Below, piece by piece: positions 54,486 through 63,681 of a stretch of 64,000 nucleotides of DNA (positions within the stretch are counted from its first letter, which is position 1; every line of letters starts with the position of its first letter). Source of the stretch: JAKAGZ01 sp963748105 (lineage in GTDB: Bacteria > Bacteroidota > Ignavibacteria > Ignavibacteriales > Ignavibacteriaceae); contig CAVVHP010000039.1 of NCBI GenBank assembly GCA_963748105.1, positions 1-64,000 of the forward strand, read 5' to 3'. The notes below the pieces were generated by a model. The model was given only the letters and a program-made list of their open reading frames with translations, did not search any database and was not told the origin of the DNA. The translations under genes were made by a program, and so were the position numbers.

Positions 54486-54839
54486 ATGGAAAACTTTGAA
54501 AAAAATATAATTTCAGATGTCGCTGTTGAAACTGTAAACCTCACTCGTGCAACCTTCGAAGAAGCTGGAATACTGAAAAAAATTCTTGACAATGATATAG
54601 AACAGGGATTTCAAAAAATAATAATTGATTTGACACAGTGCGAGTTTATTGACTCAACATTTATCGGCGTACTGGTTGTTACCCTAAAGGAGATTGCTAA
54701 AATTGGAGGTGAAATTCGCATAATAAAACCCACTTCTAGTGCAAATACAATATTGACGCAATCAGGAACTTTAGAATATTTCAATCTCGTAGGCAGTGTT
54801 GAAGAGGGTGTAAAAAGTTTCCGATCGGAGAAAATTTAA
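54486..54839 (+). CDS. STAS-domain protein 2
   Basis: A 117-residue paralogue of STAS protein 1: MENFEKNIISDVAVETVNLTRATFEEAG, then KIIIDLTQCEFIDSTFIGVLVVTLKEIA with the same D-S-T site, and a tail FRSEKI five residues longer. ATG 54486 follows AGGAGAG; the longer frame to 54462 begins in the leader. Most differences from copies 1 and 3 are conservative, pointing to duplication with selection. Confidence 0.88.
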   Translation: MENFEKNIISDVAVETVNLTRATFEEAGILKKILDNDIEQGFQKIIIDLTQCEFIDSTFIGVLVVTLKEIAKIGGEIRIIKPTSSANTILTQSGTLEYFNLVGSVEEGVKSFRSEKI

Positions 54840-54950
54840 AATGACATAGAGGGAAAAGCCTTTTTCTTTAAAAAGGTAGTCTTATTACTCCAATAGGGAG
54901 AAGATTCACTGATTTAATAACAGCTAAAATTCTGATTAGATGTACTCTTT

Positions 54951-55003
54951 TAAAAAATTATCAAAAAGGATATTTTGTTTAGCTAACTTTTTGGAGAGTT
55001 AAA
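54951..55003 (+). promoter_or_regulatory. Conserved leader of STAS gene 3
   Basis: ATTATCAAAAAGGATATTTTG, then TTTAGCTAACTTTTTGGAGAG before the ATG: the same layout as leaders 1 and 2, with more differences. Confidence 0.45.
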
Positions 55004-55342
55004 ATGGAAGACTTTGAAAAAAATATAATTGCAGATGTCGTCGTCGAAACTGTAAATCTCACGCGAGCAACATATAAGGAAACAGAAATGCTAAAAAATA
55101 TTCTTAATGATGATATTGAGCATGGATTTCAGAAAATAATAATTGATTTAGCACAATGCGAGTTTATTGACTCAACATTTATCGGCGTATTGGTTGTTAC
55201 CCTAAAAAAGGTTGCTAAAATTGGAGGTGAACTTCGGATAGTAAAACCGGCCTCTATAGCACACACAGTATTGGAGACATCAGGCACTTTAGATTATTTC
55301 AATGTAGTTGGCAGTGTAGAAGAGGGTGTAAGAAGTTTTTGA
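55004..55342 (+). CDS. STAS-domain protein 3
   Basis: A 112-residue paralogue: MEDFEKNIIADVVVETVNLTRATYKETEMLKNIL, QKIIIDLAQCEFIDSTFIGVLVVTLKKVA, and DYFNVVGSVEEGVRSF. The putative phosphorylation Ser is kept. The downstream 100 bp resemble the tail of copy 1, so the duplication unit reaches beyond the coding sequence. GGAGAG lies 7 nt before the ATG. Confidence 0.88.
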   Translation: MEDFEKNIIADVVVETVNLTRATYKETEMLKNILNDDIEHGFQKIIIDLAQCEFIDSTFIGVLVVTLKKVAKIGGELRIVKPASIAHTVLETSGTLDYFNVVGSVEEGVRSF

Positions 55343-55488
55343 TTTGGGGAAATTCAAAATAACTAGTTGTAAAAAAAGCCGTCTTTTTTAAAATAATACT
55401 TCTTAATAAATTGCAAAGTATATTGAAATCTAATCCTTATCTATATTAAAAATAAAAATCCTCAACTCATAATAAGTCAAGGATCTAA

Positions 55489-55566
55489 TGGTGGGGGCTA
55501 ATGGATTCGAACCAATGACCCCCTGCTTGTAAGGCAGGTGCTCTAAACCAGCTGAGCTAAGCCCCC
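55489..55566 (-). tRNA. tRNA-Val (anticodon TAC), CCA encoded
   Basis: Cloverleaf on the minus strand from 55566 to 55492, with CCA at 55491-55489: acceptor GGGGGCT with AGCCCCC, anticodon loop CTTACAA (TAC), and T arm around GGTTCGAATCC. Unlike the other two tRNAs here, CCA is present in the DNA. Confidence 0.93.
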
Positions 55567-55662
55567 GTTCAATTCTCTATACAAGAATTGCTGTCAAAAA
55601 GAGTATCAAATATATAGTTTGGAAAAAGTAAAATCAACTATATGTGAAAGGAAAAATTCAGC

Positions 55663-56760
55663 TTAGATGCCAAAAGATATTCCGACAGCTTTGGCAGCAA
55701 TTACTGCCTGTGTAGTAGATTTTACCAGTTTCTGCCTGGCAATTGCGTCTTCAATTTTTACATTTTTTACTTCACTGCCTTTCAGAGCCACCATTCTGCC
55801 AAATTTTTTCTTTGAAACCAGATCGATTGCAAAAGCACCAAATTTAGTTGCTAAAATCCGATCAAATGGTGTTGGACTGCCACCTCTCTGTAAATGTCCC
55901 AAGACAGTAACCCGGGTTTCCCTTCCGGTATTTTCCTCTATTTTTTTTGCAACAACTTCGCCGATCCCACCCAGTTGTATGGGGTCGTGTCGTCGAATAT
56001 CCTTAGCCTTAACAATCATCCGGCCATCTTTAGACTTGGCGCCTTCCGCTACGCATACAAGGCTGAATTTTTTTCCCCTTAATTCACGTTTGCGAATCTT
56101 ATCATAAATTTTTTCCCACGAAAAAGGAAACTCAGGAATAAGAATTATATCTGCACCGCCGGCAAGCCCGCCGTTAAGAGCTATCCAACCTGCATATCTG
56201 CCCATCACTTCCACAACAATAACTCTGTGATGTGATGATGCAGTTGTGTGAAGCCTGTCAAGGGCTTCGGTCACCACGTATATGGCTGAATCATGTCCAA
56301 AGGTAATGTCCGTAGCATCAAGATCATTATCAATTGTTTTTGGTACACCAACAATATTCATCCCTAATTTGCCCAGCTTATTGCAGATATGCATGGTACC
56401 ATCACCCCCAATTGCAATTAATGCATCAAGATTCCAGGCTTCATAATTTTTTAGAGCTTCCTGAGACATGTTCCCGATTGTTATTTTTCCATTCTTTTCA
56501 ACCGGCCAGTGAAACGGATCTCCCTTGTTAGAAGAACCTAAAATTGTTCCACCACGCGAAAGAATTCCAGAAACATCCTGATCACGAAGTTCAACCGCTT
56601 TACCTTCAACAAGACCTTCAAAACCATCCTGTATTCCATAAACAGTCATCCCGTAGTCCTGTGCAGGTTTTGTAACTCCCCTGATAACAGCATTCAAGCC
56701 GGGACAATCTCCACCTCCGGTTAATAAACCTATTCTTTTTATTTTTTTAGTCGTTGCCAT
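55663..56760 (-). CDS. 6-phosphofructokinase (group III type)
   Basis: A 365-residue enzyme that phosphorylates fructose 6-phosphate. Motifs: IGLLTGGGDCPGLNAVIRG (nucleotide site), IGGDGTMHICNKL, VPKTIDNDLDATDITFGHDSA (catalytic Asp), VEVMGRYAGWIALNGGLA and LGHLQRGGSPTPFDRILAT. The phosphoryl-donor site is GGDGT, with Gly where pyrophosphate enzymes have Asp, combined with Lys in PKTIDND. This is the mixture known from ATP-using group III enzymes of actinobacteria. ATP as donor is therefore likely but not certain. It lies upstream of tRNA-Val on the same strand. Confidence 0.92.
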   Translation of the reverse strand: MATTKKIKRIGLLTGGGDCPGLNAVIRGVTKPAQDYGMTVYGIQDGFEGLVEGKAVELRDQDVSGILSRGGTILGSSNKGDPFHWPVEKNGKITIGNMSQEALKNYEAWNLDALIAIGGDGTMHICNKLGKLGMNIVGVPKTIDNDLDATDITFGHDSAIYVVTEALDRLHTTASSHHRVIVVEVMGRYAGWIALNGGLAGGADIILIPEFPFSWEKIYDKIRKRELRGKKFSLVCVAEGAKSKDGRMIVKAKDIRRHDPIQLGGIGEVVAKKIEENTGRETRVTVLGHLQRGGSPTPFDRILATKFGAFAIDLVSKKKFGRMVALKGSEVKNVKIEDAIARQKLVKSTTQAVIAAKAVGISFGI

Positions 56761-56769
56761 AATTCTCTT

Positions 56770-57684
56770 TTATAAATTTATTTTTTTAGATGTCTTAAAA
56801 TGTAATTTTACTAAATTAAGCAAAAATTCTCTGCCAAACATATTCTTAAGTTCAACCGCTTTTTGCTCTACGGCACTTGAAGCACCTTTTGGTAGTTGAA
56901 CTTTTAATTCTTTATTTTTTTTCTCAAACCACTCATTAAACTTATCCCTGGCAAGAATTGATGCTGCTGCAACTGCTGTAAATCTTTCAGCTTTTGTTAC
57001 TTGGACGAGATTTAAATTTTTACCCTCTTTCTGTAATGAGTCTTTGATATACCTTTCATTTCCAAATTTATCACTAATAGCTTCGGCGGCAGGAAATTTT
57101 TCGAGAATATTTTCCAGTACTTTTGCGTGCCCCCAGCCGAGAAGTTTATTAACATTTTTGAAGTTTAGATATAGTTCATTGTACTTTTCAGGCGTAATTG
57201 TAATTATGTTATATGCTTCGCTAATTATTTTTTTTATTTCAGCAGCTGTTTTTCTTATAGCTGTTTCATTCAGATCTTTACTATCTCTTACTCCTGCAAT
57301 TCTTAGCTTACGAATAGTTTCGCCATTAACAAATACACCGGCAATTATCAGCGGGCCGAAATAATCACCCTTACCAGATTCATCTGTGCCAATGTAAATT
57401 TCCGGTTCCTTAATTTCAGTAGTTCCATTTGAAAATAAATCTTCTCCAAAGACTAGTTCTCTTAATTTTTTATATAAATCTAATTCTTTATTCCCCTGTA
57501 AGACAACTTTGTTCCCTTTCTTGCCGAAATAGACCTGTAATTTAACTTTGTCTTTGCCATCACTAACTACAGATTCATAATTATAGGCAGCTTTGGTAAT
57601 TGTTGAAACAGAAAGCCCGTAACTCTCCGCGACTTTTCGATATTCCTTTATTATTGATTCTGCTTTTTGTTGAATTAAGTTCAC
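56770..57684 (-). CDS. rnhC: Ribonuclease HIII
   Basis: A 304-residue RNase H that removes RNA from DNA-RNA hybrids. The N-terminal TBP-like domain (about 1-85; KDKVKLQVYFGKKGNKVVLQG) is the mark of type HIII. The catalytic part has IGTDESGKGDYFGPLIIAGVFV with the DEGKGD-type site, RDSKDLNE, and AAASILARDKFNEWFEK. It lies 10 bp upstream of pfkA's start and 23 bp from the kinase gene. Confidence 0.93.
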   Translation of the reverse strand: MNLIQQKAESIIKEYRKVAESYGLSVSTITKAAYNYESVVSDGKDKVKLQVYFGKKGNKVVLQGNKELDLYKKLRELVFGEDLFSNGTTEIKEPEIYIGTDESGKGDYFGPLIIAGVFVNGETIRKLRIAGVRDSKDLNETAIRKTAAEIKKIISEAYNIITITPEKYNELYLNFKNVNKLLGWGHAKVLENILEKFPAAEAISDKFGNERYIKDSLQKEGKNLNLVQVTKAERFTAVAAASILARDKFNEWFEKKNKELKVQLPKGASSAVEQKAVELKNMFGREFLLNLVKLHFKTSKKINL

Positions 57685-57706
57685 GGGTGATATTCAGGGG
57701 AAATTT

Positions 57707-59737
57707 TTATCTGGTCTGAGGAACTGTAAATGTAAAAGTACTGCCAGCTTTTAATTTACTTTTAATTTCCAGAGTGCCTCCATTTTTAGCTATAAATTCT
57801 TTTACCAGTGAAAGTCCTAGCCCGGTACCAAATTCTTTATCCGTTCCCGGTGTTGTATAATAGTTGCCCTCTAGAATTTTTTCTAAATCAAATGTGCTAA
57901 TGCCAACCCCGTTATCTGAAATTGCAATTTTAAGAAAGGCTTTGTTATCTATACTAATCTTAGAAGCTTTAATACTAATTTTACCATTTTTATAAGTGAA
58001 TTTAATAGCATTCGAAATCAGGTTTTGCAATACGGATGATAGCATATCTTCATCCACAAAAATTTTCATATCTTCTTCTATTTCTTCGGAAATTTGCAAC
58101 TGTTTTTTGACAATATTACCCTTCAGAAGTTTTACAACATCACTTACCAGTAATTTTAGATCAATGCTAGTTGGTTTAAATTCAATTTTGCCCATTTGGA
58201 AACGGGAAAACTGTAAAAGATTATTAGTAATGCTGTACAGATTTTTTGATGAATCATAAATTGCACGAATATATTCTTTAATTTCTTCTGTTGTAAGAGA
58301 TTCATATTCGGAAGTTAGAATTTCAGAAAATCCAAGCAATGAATTAAAGGGACTTCTTAAATCGTGCGAAATAAGAGAGAACAATTTATCCTTTGAGCTA
58401 TTCATTTTTTCTAACCTCTTAATAAGCCGGCCTCTATCCTTTTCCAGCCTCTTTCTTTCAATAGCTCTTGAGATTGAATAAGCAATTACTTCGAGAATTT
58501 TTTGTTCATTTTCAGTATAAGTATTTTCATTTTCATAGTCCTGTACTGCCAGAACACCAATTGTAAAATCTCCTATTTTCAATGGAATCCCCAGCCAAAT
58601 TGCAGATTGGGTACCTATAATTTCTGTCTTCTTCTGCCCTACAAGTTCATTATCTTTTGCTTTATTGATCAGAGCTGATTTCCCGCTGGTCAGTACATAT
58701 TCAGTAAGTCCGTTGCCAAATTTTTTGGGTGGGAATTTGGGATCATATTTATCCACTGTATATGGGAAAGAAATAATTCCGGTATTTTTATCATACAGTG
58801 CGATATAGAAATTTTCAGCTTTCATCAGTTTGGAAATTTCAGTACGAATATAACTGAAGAAATCTTCCAGTTTTGAATCATTATTTGATGCCTGGAGAAT
58901 ATTTGAAATAACCTGTTGGACTTTTCCTTCTTTAATCTTTTCAGTAATATCTTCGCCTGAACTAAGAAAAAACAACAGGTTTCCGTCTTCATCACGGTAC
59001 GGCTTATTATGCCATCCAAATTCTCTTAATTCCCCGGATTTCGTTACGATTGCATTTTCGAAATAAGAATATTTTTGCTCTTTGCCTTCAAAAATTCCCG
59101 CTGATACTTCTTCAACATTTTTTTTTACCTGGTCAGGCACAAAATTATCTATCCAGTTTTTACCAATTATTTCTTCTTTTTGGTATCCTAAAACCTCACA
59201 CGCTTTGCGATTTACCAGTTCAACATTACCCTCTTGATCCAATACAAGTATAATTACTTCAGCCATTTCAATAATTGCATTCAACCTTGCCTTTTCTTGC
59301 AGAATTGAAATTAGATAGTTGTTGAGTGAAGTAACATCCTTCATAAATCCACTAACTGAATCTGCATTACCATTTTTCCCGGGCTCACTAAAAGCATAAT
59401 TTTCGATCAATTTCCACTGCCCGGTTTTTGTTTCAATCCAGTACCGGGAATAATAATTCTTCTTTTTTAAGATTCCGTTATTTTCACTAGACACAGGGAC
59501 TTCATCAAAATCGGGTGATACTTCTTTATGGATGGCTTTATCAAATCCGAATTCTTTAAGTTCATCCATCGAATATCCAGTCAGATCTTCAATGGCAGGA
59601 CTGAAATAAGAATACTTTAATGATGATTGGTTGAATTTATAATAAACGGCATGAGATTTTGAGAGAAGAAGATTCTTATTTCTTTCAATATCAAGGAAAA
59701 CATCTTTGTATGCTTTACTGTAATTGTTCTTCTTCAT
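57707..59737 (-). CDS. PAS-PAS-GAF histidine kinase
   Basis: The 676-residue kinase (start at MKKNNYSKAYKDV, 59737) has a first PAS (about 20-125, SYFSPAIEDLTGYSMDELKEFG), a second PAS (about 160-270, IILVLDQEGNVELVNRKACEVLGYQKEEIIGKNWIDNFV) and a GAF domain (about 310-440). It then has the H-box ISHDLRSPFNSLLGFSEIL, and HATPase motifs NAIKFTYKNGKI, SDNGVGIS and GTGLGLSLVKEFI. No transmembrane segment is seen. The GAF-kinase part is a close paralogue of 47923-49512, including the WLGIPLKIG and VQDYENENTY segments. The two kinases bracket the STAS region. Confidence 0.87.
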   Translation of the reverse strand: MKKNNYSKAYKDVFLDIERNKNLLLSKSHAVYYKFNQSSLKYSYFSPAIEDLTGYSMDELKEFGFDKAIHKEVSPDFDEVPVSSENNGILKKKNYYSRYWIETKTGQWKLIENYAFSEPGKNGNADSVSGFMKDVTSLNNYLISILQEKARLNAIIEMAEVIILVLDQEGNVELVNRKACEVLGYQKEEIIGKNWIDNFVPDQVKKNVEEVSAGIFEGKEQKYSYFENAIVTKSGELREFGWHNKPYRDEDGNLLFFLSSGEDITEKIKEGKVQQVISNILQASNNDSKLEDFFSYIRTEISKLMKAENFYIALYDKNTGIISFPYTVDKYDPKFPPKKFGNGLTEYVLTSGKSALINKAKDNELVGQKKTEIIGTQSAIWLGIPLKIGDFTIGVLAVQDYENENTYTENEQKILEVIAYSISRAIERKRLEKDRGRLIKRLEKMNSSKDKLFSLISHDLRSPFNSLLGFSEILTSEYESLTTEEIKEYIRAIYDSSKNLYSITNNLLQFSRFQMGKIEFKPTSIDLKLLVSDVVKLLKGNIVKKQLQISEEIEEDMKIFVDEDMLSSVLQNLISNAIKFTYKNGKISIKASKISIDNKAFLKIAISDNGVGISTFDLEKILEGNYYTTPGTDKEFGTGLGLSLVKEFIAKNGGTLEIKSKLKAGSTFTFTVPQTR

Positions 59738-60090
59738 CCTACTATAATTTTGGGATCCAGTTAAATTGGAGTAATTTCTTAACTTACAACTTAAGATAAC
59801 ACTTACAACGCTCATTTTCAAAGTATTTAACTAAGTTGTAGTATACTAATTCCATTTTAATTTCTTATAAAAATTATAAATCATTCTGAACATGCATGAC
59901 GTCACGCCAGATTTATTTCAGAATCTGATTGCATTTTAGAGATTCTAAAATACCGCATAGCAAGAGAATGATAATTTGAAATTAGAAAACAACGAGGTAT
60001 TTAAATTCCTTGACATTTGAGCGGAAGCTACCTATTTTTATATAGATTAAATCTTAATAGTGCGCACATATTATTCAACAGGTATTAAAA
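59738..60090. other. 353-bp divergent control region of kinase and feo genes
   Basis: No gene. It contains TGACGTCA and a candidate promoter for feoA (60010-60038). It also has a small stem, CAGATT ... AATCTG, near 59908. I cannot point to a Fur box. Confidence 0.5.
60010..60038 (+). promoter_or_regulatory. Candidate promoter of feoAB
   Basis: TTGACA (60010-60015) and TATTTT (60033-60038) are separated by 17 bp, about 50 nt before the feoA start. Strength and use are not proven. Confidence 0.45.
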
Positions 60091-60312
60091 ATGAAAAAGG
60101 CTTCTCAATTACAATACGGTGAAAAAGTACAAATAGACAATATAGACTGCAACCATCCTTCATCAAGAAGAATTATAGAAATTGGTTTTACTCCTGGGCA
60201 GGAAATTGAACTAATTAACAAATCCGTTTTTAACGATCCTCTTGCTTTTTCTGTTAGAGGCACCGTAATTGCGATAAGGAAAAATGAAGCAGACTGCATT
60301 CAGGTTAAATGA
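60091..60312 (+). CDS. feoA: FeoA ferrous iron transport accessory protein
   Basis: A 73-residue SH3-like FeoA protein: KASQLQYGEKVQIDNIDCNHPSSRRIIEIGFTPGQEIELINKSVFNDPLAFSVRGTVIAIRK. The G-x-T-P-G pattern and SVRG are usual. It helps FeoB move ferrous iron across the inner membrane. Its TGA overlaps the feoB ATG (ATGA), so the two are coupled. Confidence 0.93.
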   Translation: MKKASQLQYGEKVQIDNIDCNHPSSRRIIEIGFTPGQEIELINKSVFNDPLAFSVRGTVIAIRKNEADCIQVK

Positions 60313-62351
60313 TTTCTCAAACTTCTGATAAAACATCACTAATAACGTTAGTTGGCTCCCCTAACGCAGGCAAGACAACTCTTTTTAATCACCTTAGTGG
60401 CCGGAATTTCAAGACAGTAAATTATCCAGGTGCTACAGTGGAATATTCTGTTTCTCCCTTACTCGGTAAATTTGATCTTGATGCAAATCTATTAGATTCT
60501 CCCGGGATCATTAGTCTTACTCCCAACTCACCTGATGAAGAAGTTGCCGTAAACTCATTATTTTCACATCCGGTATTAGGAGTCCCCGATCTTCTGATTG
60601 TAGCCGTAGATGCCAGTCAGCTTTCCCGTCATCTTTTTCTCGTCAAGCAATTACAACGATGCAATTTTAAATTAGTTGTTGCACTTACAATGACGGACAT
60701 TCTGTTAAAGAAAGGGTTTAATCTCTCAATTGATAAATTAAGTGAAGAACTAAATTGTGACGTTATAAAAGTTGATGGAAGAACCGGTAATGGAGTAACC
60801 GAACTGATGCGGGCAGTTTCTGTAAATCTTGAAAAAATAGAAATAAACGGAGATACAAAAATTGTGCCCTTCCCCGGACATGATAACGAACGCCTGATTG
60901 AATCCTACAAAGAGATTGAAACAATTTCGGACAAAGTAATCAATGAACTGCCAGATAAAAAGGAAAAAATTAATTTAAGAAGAGCTAATGCAAAGCTGTC
61001 TATATTACATCCGGATCCTTTAGCAAAAAAGAATTGTTACCAGGTTGATAAACGCACAGTGAAGATTGATAAAATACTGCTGCACAAAATTTGGGGACTA
61101 TTAATATTTTTCCTCATAATGGCATTAACCTTCACATCCATTTTCTGGATTGCTCAACCAATAATGGATTTTGTCAGTAATATTTTCGGATTTTTAGCTA
61201 ATGAAACTCTTACACTCCTGGGAAACAATTGGTTTGGTGATTTCATCTCTACAGGAATTATAACCGGTGTAGGCTCAGTTATGGTTTTTGTTCCACAAAT
61301 AATGATTCTTTTCCTGATACTTGGCCTCCTTGAAGACAGCGGATACCTGGCAAGAGGAGCGATGCTGATTGACCGGCCTTTATCAAAAATTGGTTTAAAT
61401 GGAAAATCATTTGTTCCGATGCTGTCCGGTTTTGCTTGCGCAATTCCCGCAATGATGGCTGCAAGAACAATCCCGAATAAAAGAGAAAGATTTCTAACAA
61501 TATTTATTATTCCTCTGCTTAGCTGCAGCGCCCGGCTTCCTATTTATGCACTGCTGCTCGCATTTCTCTTCCCCGGCTCTAACGCCTGGATTGCCGGTCT
61601 TGTGCTTGCTGGTATTTATATATTCAGTATTACAAATTCTGTAGTGATTGCTGCTATTATTAATAAATTCAGTAAGAGAATTATTAAAGAAGAAGATAAT
61701 TCTTCATTTATACTGGAATTGCCTGCTTATCGCTCACCCAAATTGAAAGTAGTTTATAATAATATGGTTACCAGCGCTAAATCTTACCTGAGAAAAGCAG
61801 GACCCGTAATTCTGGTTTTATCGGTTGCGATCTGGCTGCTAACCTACTTCCCGGACTACACCCCAAAGGTTGAGACACACAATCATACGCAGGATGAAAT
61901 TGTACAATTACAGAATGCTGAAAGGCTTTCGCATTCTTATGCCGCTGATTTGGGAAAATTCATTCAGCCTGTAATGAAACCAATAGGTATGGACTGGAGA
62001 GTTGGCGTTTCACTCATCGCAGCTTTCACTGCAAGAGAAGTTTTTGTGAGTTCGCTGGCTTTAATCTTTAAAGTTACAGGAGAAGGTGATACGATTCAAA
62101 GTTCCATGGTCCGTGCAATGAAGGATGCAAAAATTGAAGATACCGGGCAAAAACTATTTACACCCGCAACAATTGCGGGCCTGATTATATTTTTCCTGTT
62201 TGCTCTTCAGTGTCTGTCAACCGTTGCCGTTTCACGAAAAGAAACGGGTGGGTGGCGTATTCCAGTTCTCCAGTTAATTATTTTTACTTCCATGGCTTAT
62301 GCACTTACATTTATAACTGTTAACGGGCTGAGAGCATTGGGAATAGCCTGA
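60309..62351 (+). CDS. feoB: FeoB ferrous iron transporter
   Basis: A 680-residue GTP-dependent iron(II) transporter. The cytoplasmic G domain has G1 GSPNAGKTTLFNHL, G3 DSPGIISL, and a G4 that reads TMTD where most FeoB have NxxD. The membrane part includes VPQIMILFLILGLLEDSGYLARGAMLIDRPLSKIGLNGKSFVPMLSGFACAIPAMMA, typical Gate motifs, and a C-terminal repeat with TAREVFVSSLALIF. The spacer is standard. It overlaps feoA and is followed by a Fur-family gene 86 bp on. Confidence 0.95.
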   Translation: MISQTSDKTSLITLVGSPNAGKTTLFNHLSGRNFKTVNYPGATVEYSVSPLLGKFDLDANLLDSPGIISLTPNSPDEEVAVNSLFSHPVLGVPDLLIVAVDASQLSRHLFLVKQLQRCNFKLVVALTMTDILLKKGFNLSIDKLSEELNCDVIKVDGRTGNGVTELMRAVSVNLEKIEINGDTKIVPFPGHDNERLIESYKEIETISDKVINELPDKKEKINLRRANAKLSILHPDPLAKKNCYQVDKRTVKIDKILLHKIWGLLIFFLIMALTFTSIFWIAQPIMDFVSNIFGFLANETLTLLGNNWFGDFISTGIITGVGSVMVFVPQIMILFLILGLLEDSGYLARGAMLIDRPLSKIGLNGKSFVPMLSGFACAIPAMMAARTIPNKRERFLTIFIIPLLSCSARLPIYALLLAFLFPGSNAWIAGLVLAGIYIFSITNSVVIAAIINKFSKRIIKEEDNSSFILELPAYRSPKLKVVYNNMVTSAKSYLRKAGPVILVLSVAIWLLTYFPDYTPKVETHNHTQDEIVQLQNAERLSHSYAADLGKFIQPVMKPIGMDWRVGVSLIAAFTAREVFVSSLALIFKVTGEGDTIQSSMVRAMKDAKIEDTGQKLFTPATIAGLIIFFLFALQCLSTVAVSRKETGGWRIPVLQLIIFTSMAYALTFITVNGLRALGIA

Positions 62352-62437
62352 TAATCACGGTACAAACTATCTTTCTTGCTATTCATAAAAAGCAGTGATA
62401 TTTTAAATCATCAATTAGAATTAAACTGAAAGTTAAA

Positions 62438-62896
62438 TTGAAATACCCTAAAGCATCAGAAATATTCACGGATTTCCTAAAATCCGGCAAGAACCGAATT
62501 ACCCCGGAACGTTTCGAAGTAATGGATGCTGCACTTGATTATGATGGTCATTTTGGTGCTGATGACCTTTATATAGTAATGAAAAACCTGGATTCCCGTG
62601 TTTCAAGAGCAACAGTCTATAAAACTCTGGAGTTACTTGTACAATGTGAATTATTAAGCAAAAGACATTTCGGCGAAAATATAACCAGGTATGAAAGTAA
62701 TTTTAAAAAACAAAGTCACGATCACCTCATTTGTATGGATTGCGGAAGAATTGTAGAGTTTACAAGTCAAAAGGTAAAAAAACTGCCGGAAGAAATTTCA
62801 GATGAACTAGGTTTTGAACTTTCGAGCTATTCGTTTAATATATTTGCCCGCTGTAAAAACACTAAAACCTGCAAATATTATCACGGAAATAAATAA
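62438..62896 (+). CDS. Fur-family transcription regulator
   Basis: A 152-residue protein with a winged helix (RITPERFEVMDAALDYDGHFGADDLYIVMKNLDSRVSRATVYKTLELL) and the metal region HDHLICMDCGRIVEF with a CxxC site, plus CKNTKTCKYYHG, a second Cys pair. The start is a TTG at 62438; no closer ATG fits. The position after feoAB suggests iron control of uptake (Fur), though a PerR-type peroxide sensor cannot be excluded. Confidence 0.9.
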   Translation: MKYPKASEIFTDFLKSGKNRITPERFEVMDAALDYDGHFGADDLYIVMKNLDSRVSRATVYKTLELLVQCELLSKRHFGENITRYESNFKKQSHDHLICMDCGRIVEFTSQKVKKLPEEISDELGFELSSYSFNIFARCKNTKTCKYYHGNK

Positions 62897-62923
62897 CATT
62901 ATTAAGTCACGAAATAGTAATCT

Positions 62924-63637
62924 ATGCTAAAGCAAAAGTACCCATTAACCTGGCAAAAAAAAGATTTTTCCATAAAGATTTTCTGCTCGATTCCCAATAT
63001 CGCTACAGGAATACTTCTAAAAGCTGACAAAGCACATTTTGTAGTTGATCCCGGTGATGGAATTTTGCGCGATCTTAATAAAGAAATTGGTACTAATAAT
63101 ATTCTTGCAATTTCCGATGTATTTATAACTCACGGTCACCACGATCACGTAGGTGGAGTCTGGGCATTGCTTACATATCTGCGGGTAATGCACAAAAGAG
63201 TCCCGCTTTCAATATATTATCCCGAAGGTTGTGTAGAAATTGAAAGTATTTATAATGCGTTTATGCAGGTTTATTCAAACAGTCTTACTTATAAGATTAA
63301 ACTAATTAAAATTAAGGGTAACAAAAGATTTAGAAGTAAAAATGTATCAATAAAACCCTTCCCCGTTATTCACAAAGAATTTTTATCTGACGGCATTACA
63401 ACCCGACAGGTACCTGCACTTGGTTACAAGTTCACTTACAATAAAATGAAAATATGTTACGGCGGTGATACCTCATACTGCGAAGATCTGGTCAGGAATG
63501 CTAAAAATGCCGACCTAGCTATAATTGAAGCGGGACATGATGACGAAACTCCTGATGAAATGCATATGACATTATCTGAAGCAAAATCGATCGGTGAAAC
63601 ATCAAAAGAATATTTTATGGTTCATGTTCCGGAATAA
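62924..63637 (+). CDS. Metallo-beta-lactamase-fold hydrolase (RNase Z-like)
   Basis: A 237-residue protein with the HxHxDH motif in THGHHDHVGG, then KPFPVIHKEF, YGGDTSYCEDL and AIIEAGHDDETPDEMHMTLSEAK with later His/Asp ligands. It ends YFMVHVPE. Shape and length recall RNase Z/AtsA-like hydrolases, but the tRNA-specific extension is absent. Cytoplasmic. It follows fur by 27 bp on the same strand and may be co-transcribed. Substrate unknown. Confidence 0.8.
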   Translation: MLKQKYPLTWQKKDFSIKIFCSIPNIATGILLKADKAHFVVDPGDGILRDLNKEIGTNNILAISDVFITHGHHDHVGGVWALLTYLRVMHKRVPLSIYYPEGCVEIESIYNAFMQVYSNSLTYKIKLIKIKGNKRFRSKNVSIKPFPVIHKEFLSDGITTRQVPALGYKFTYNKMKICYGGDTSYCEDLVRNAKNADLAIIEAGHDDETPDEMHMTLSEAKSIGETSKEYFMVHVPE

Positions 63638-63681
63638 ATTCCGCATTATAAAATTTTCCACTAACTAATTTATAAGGACTT

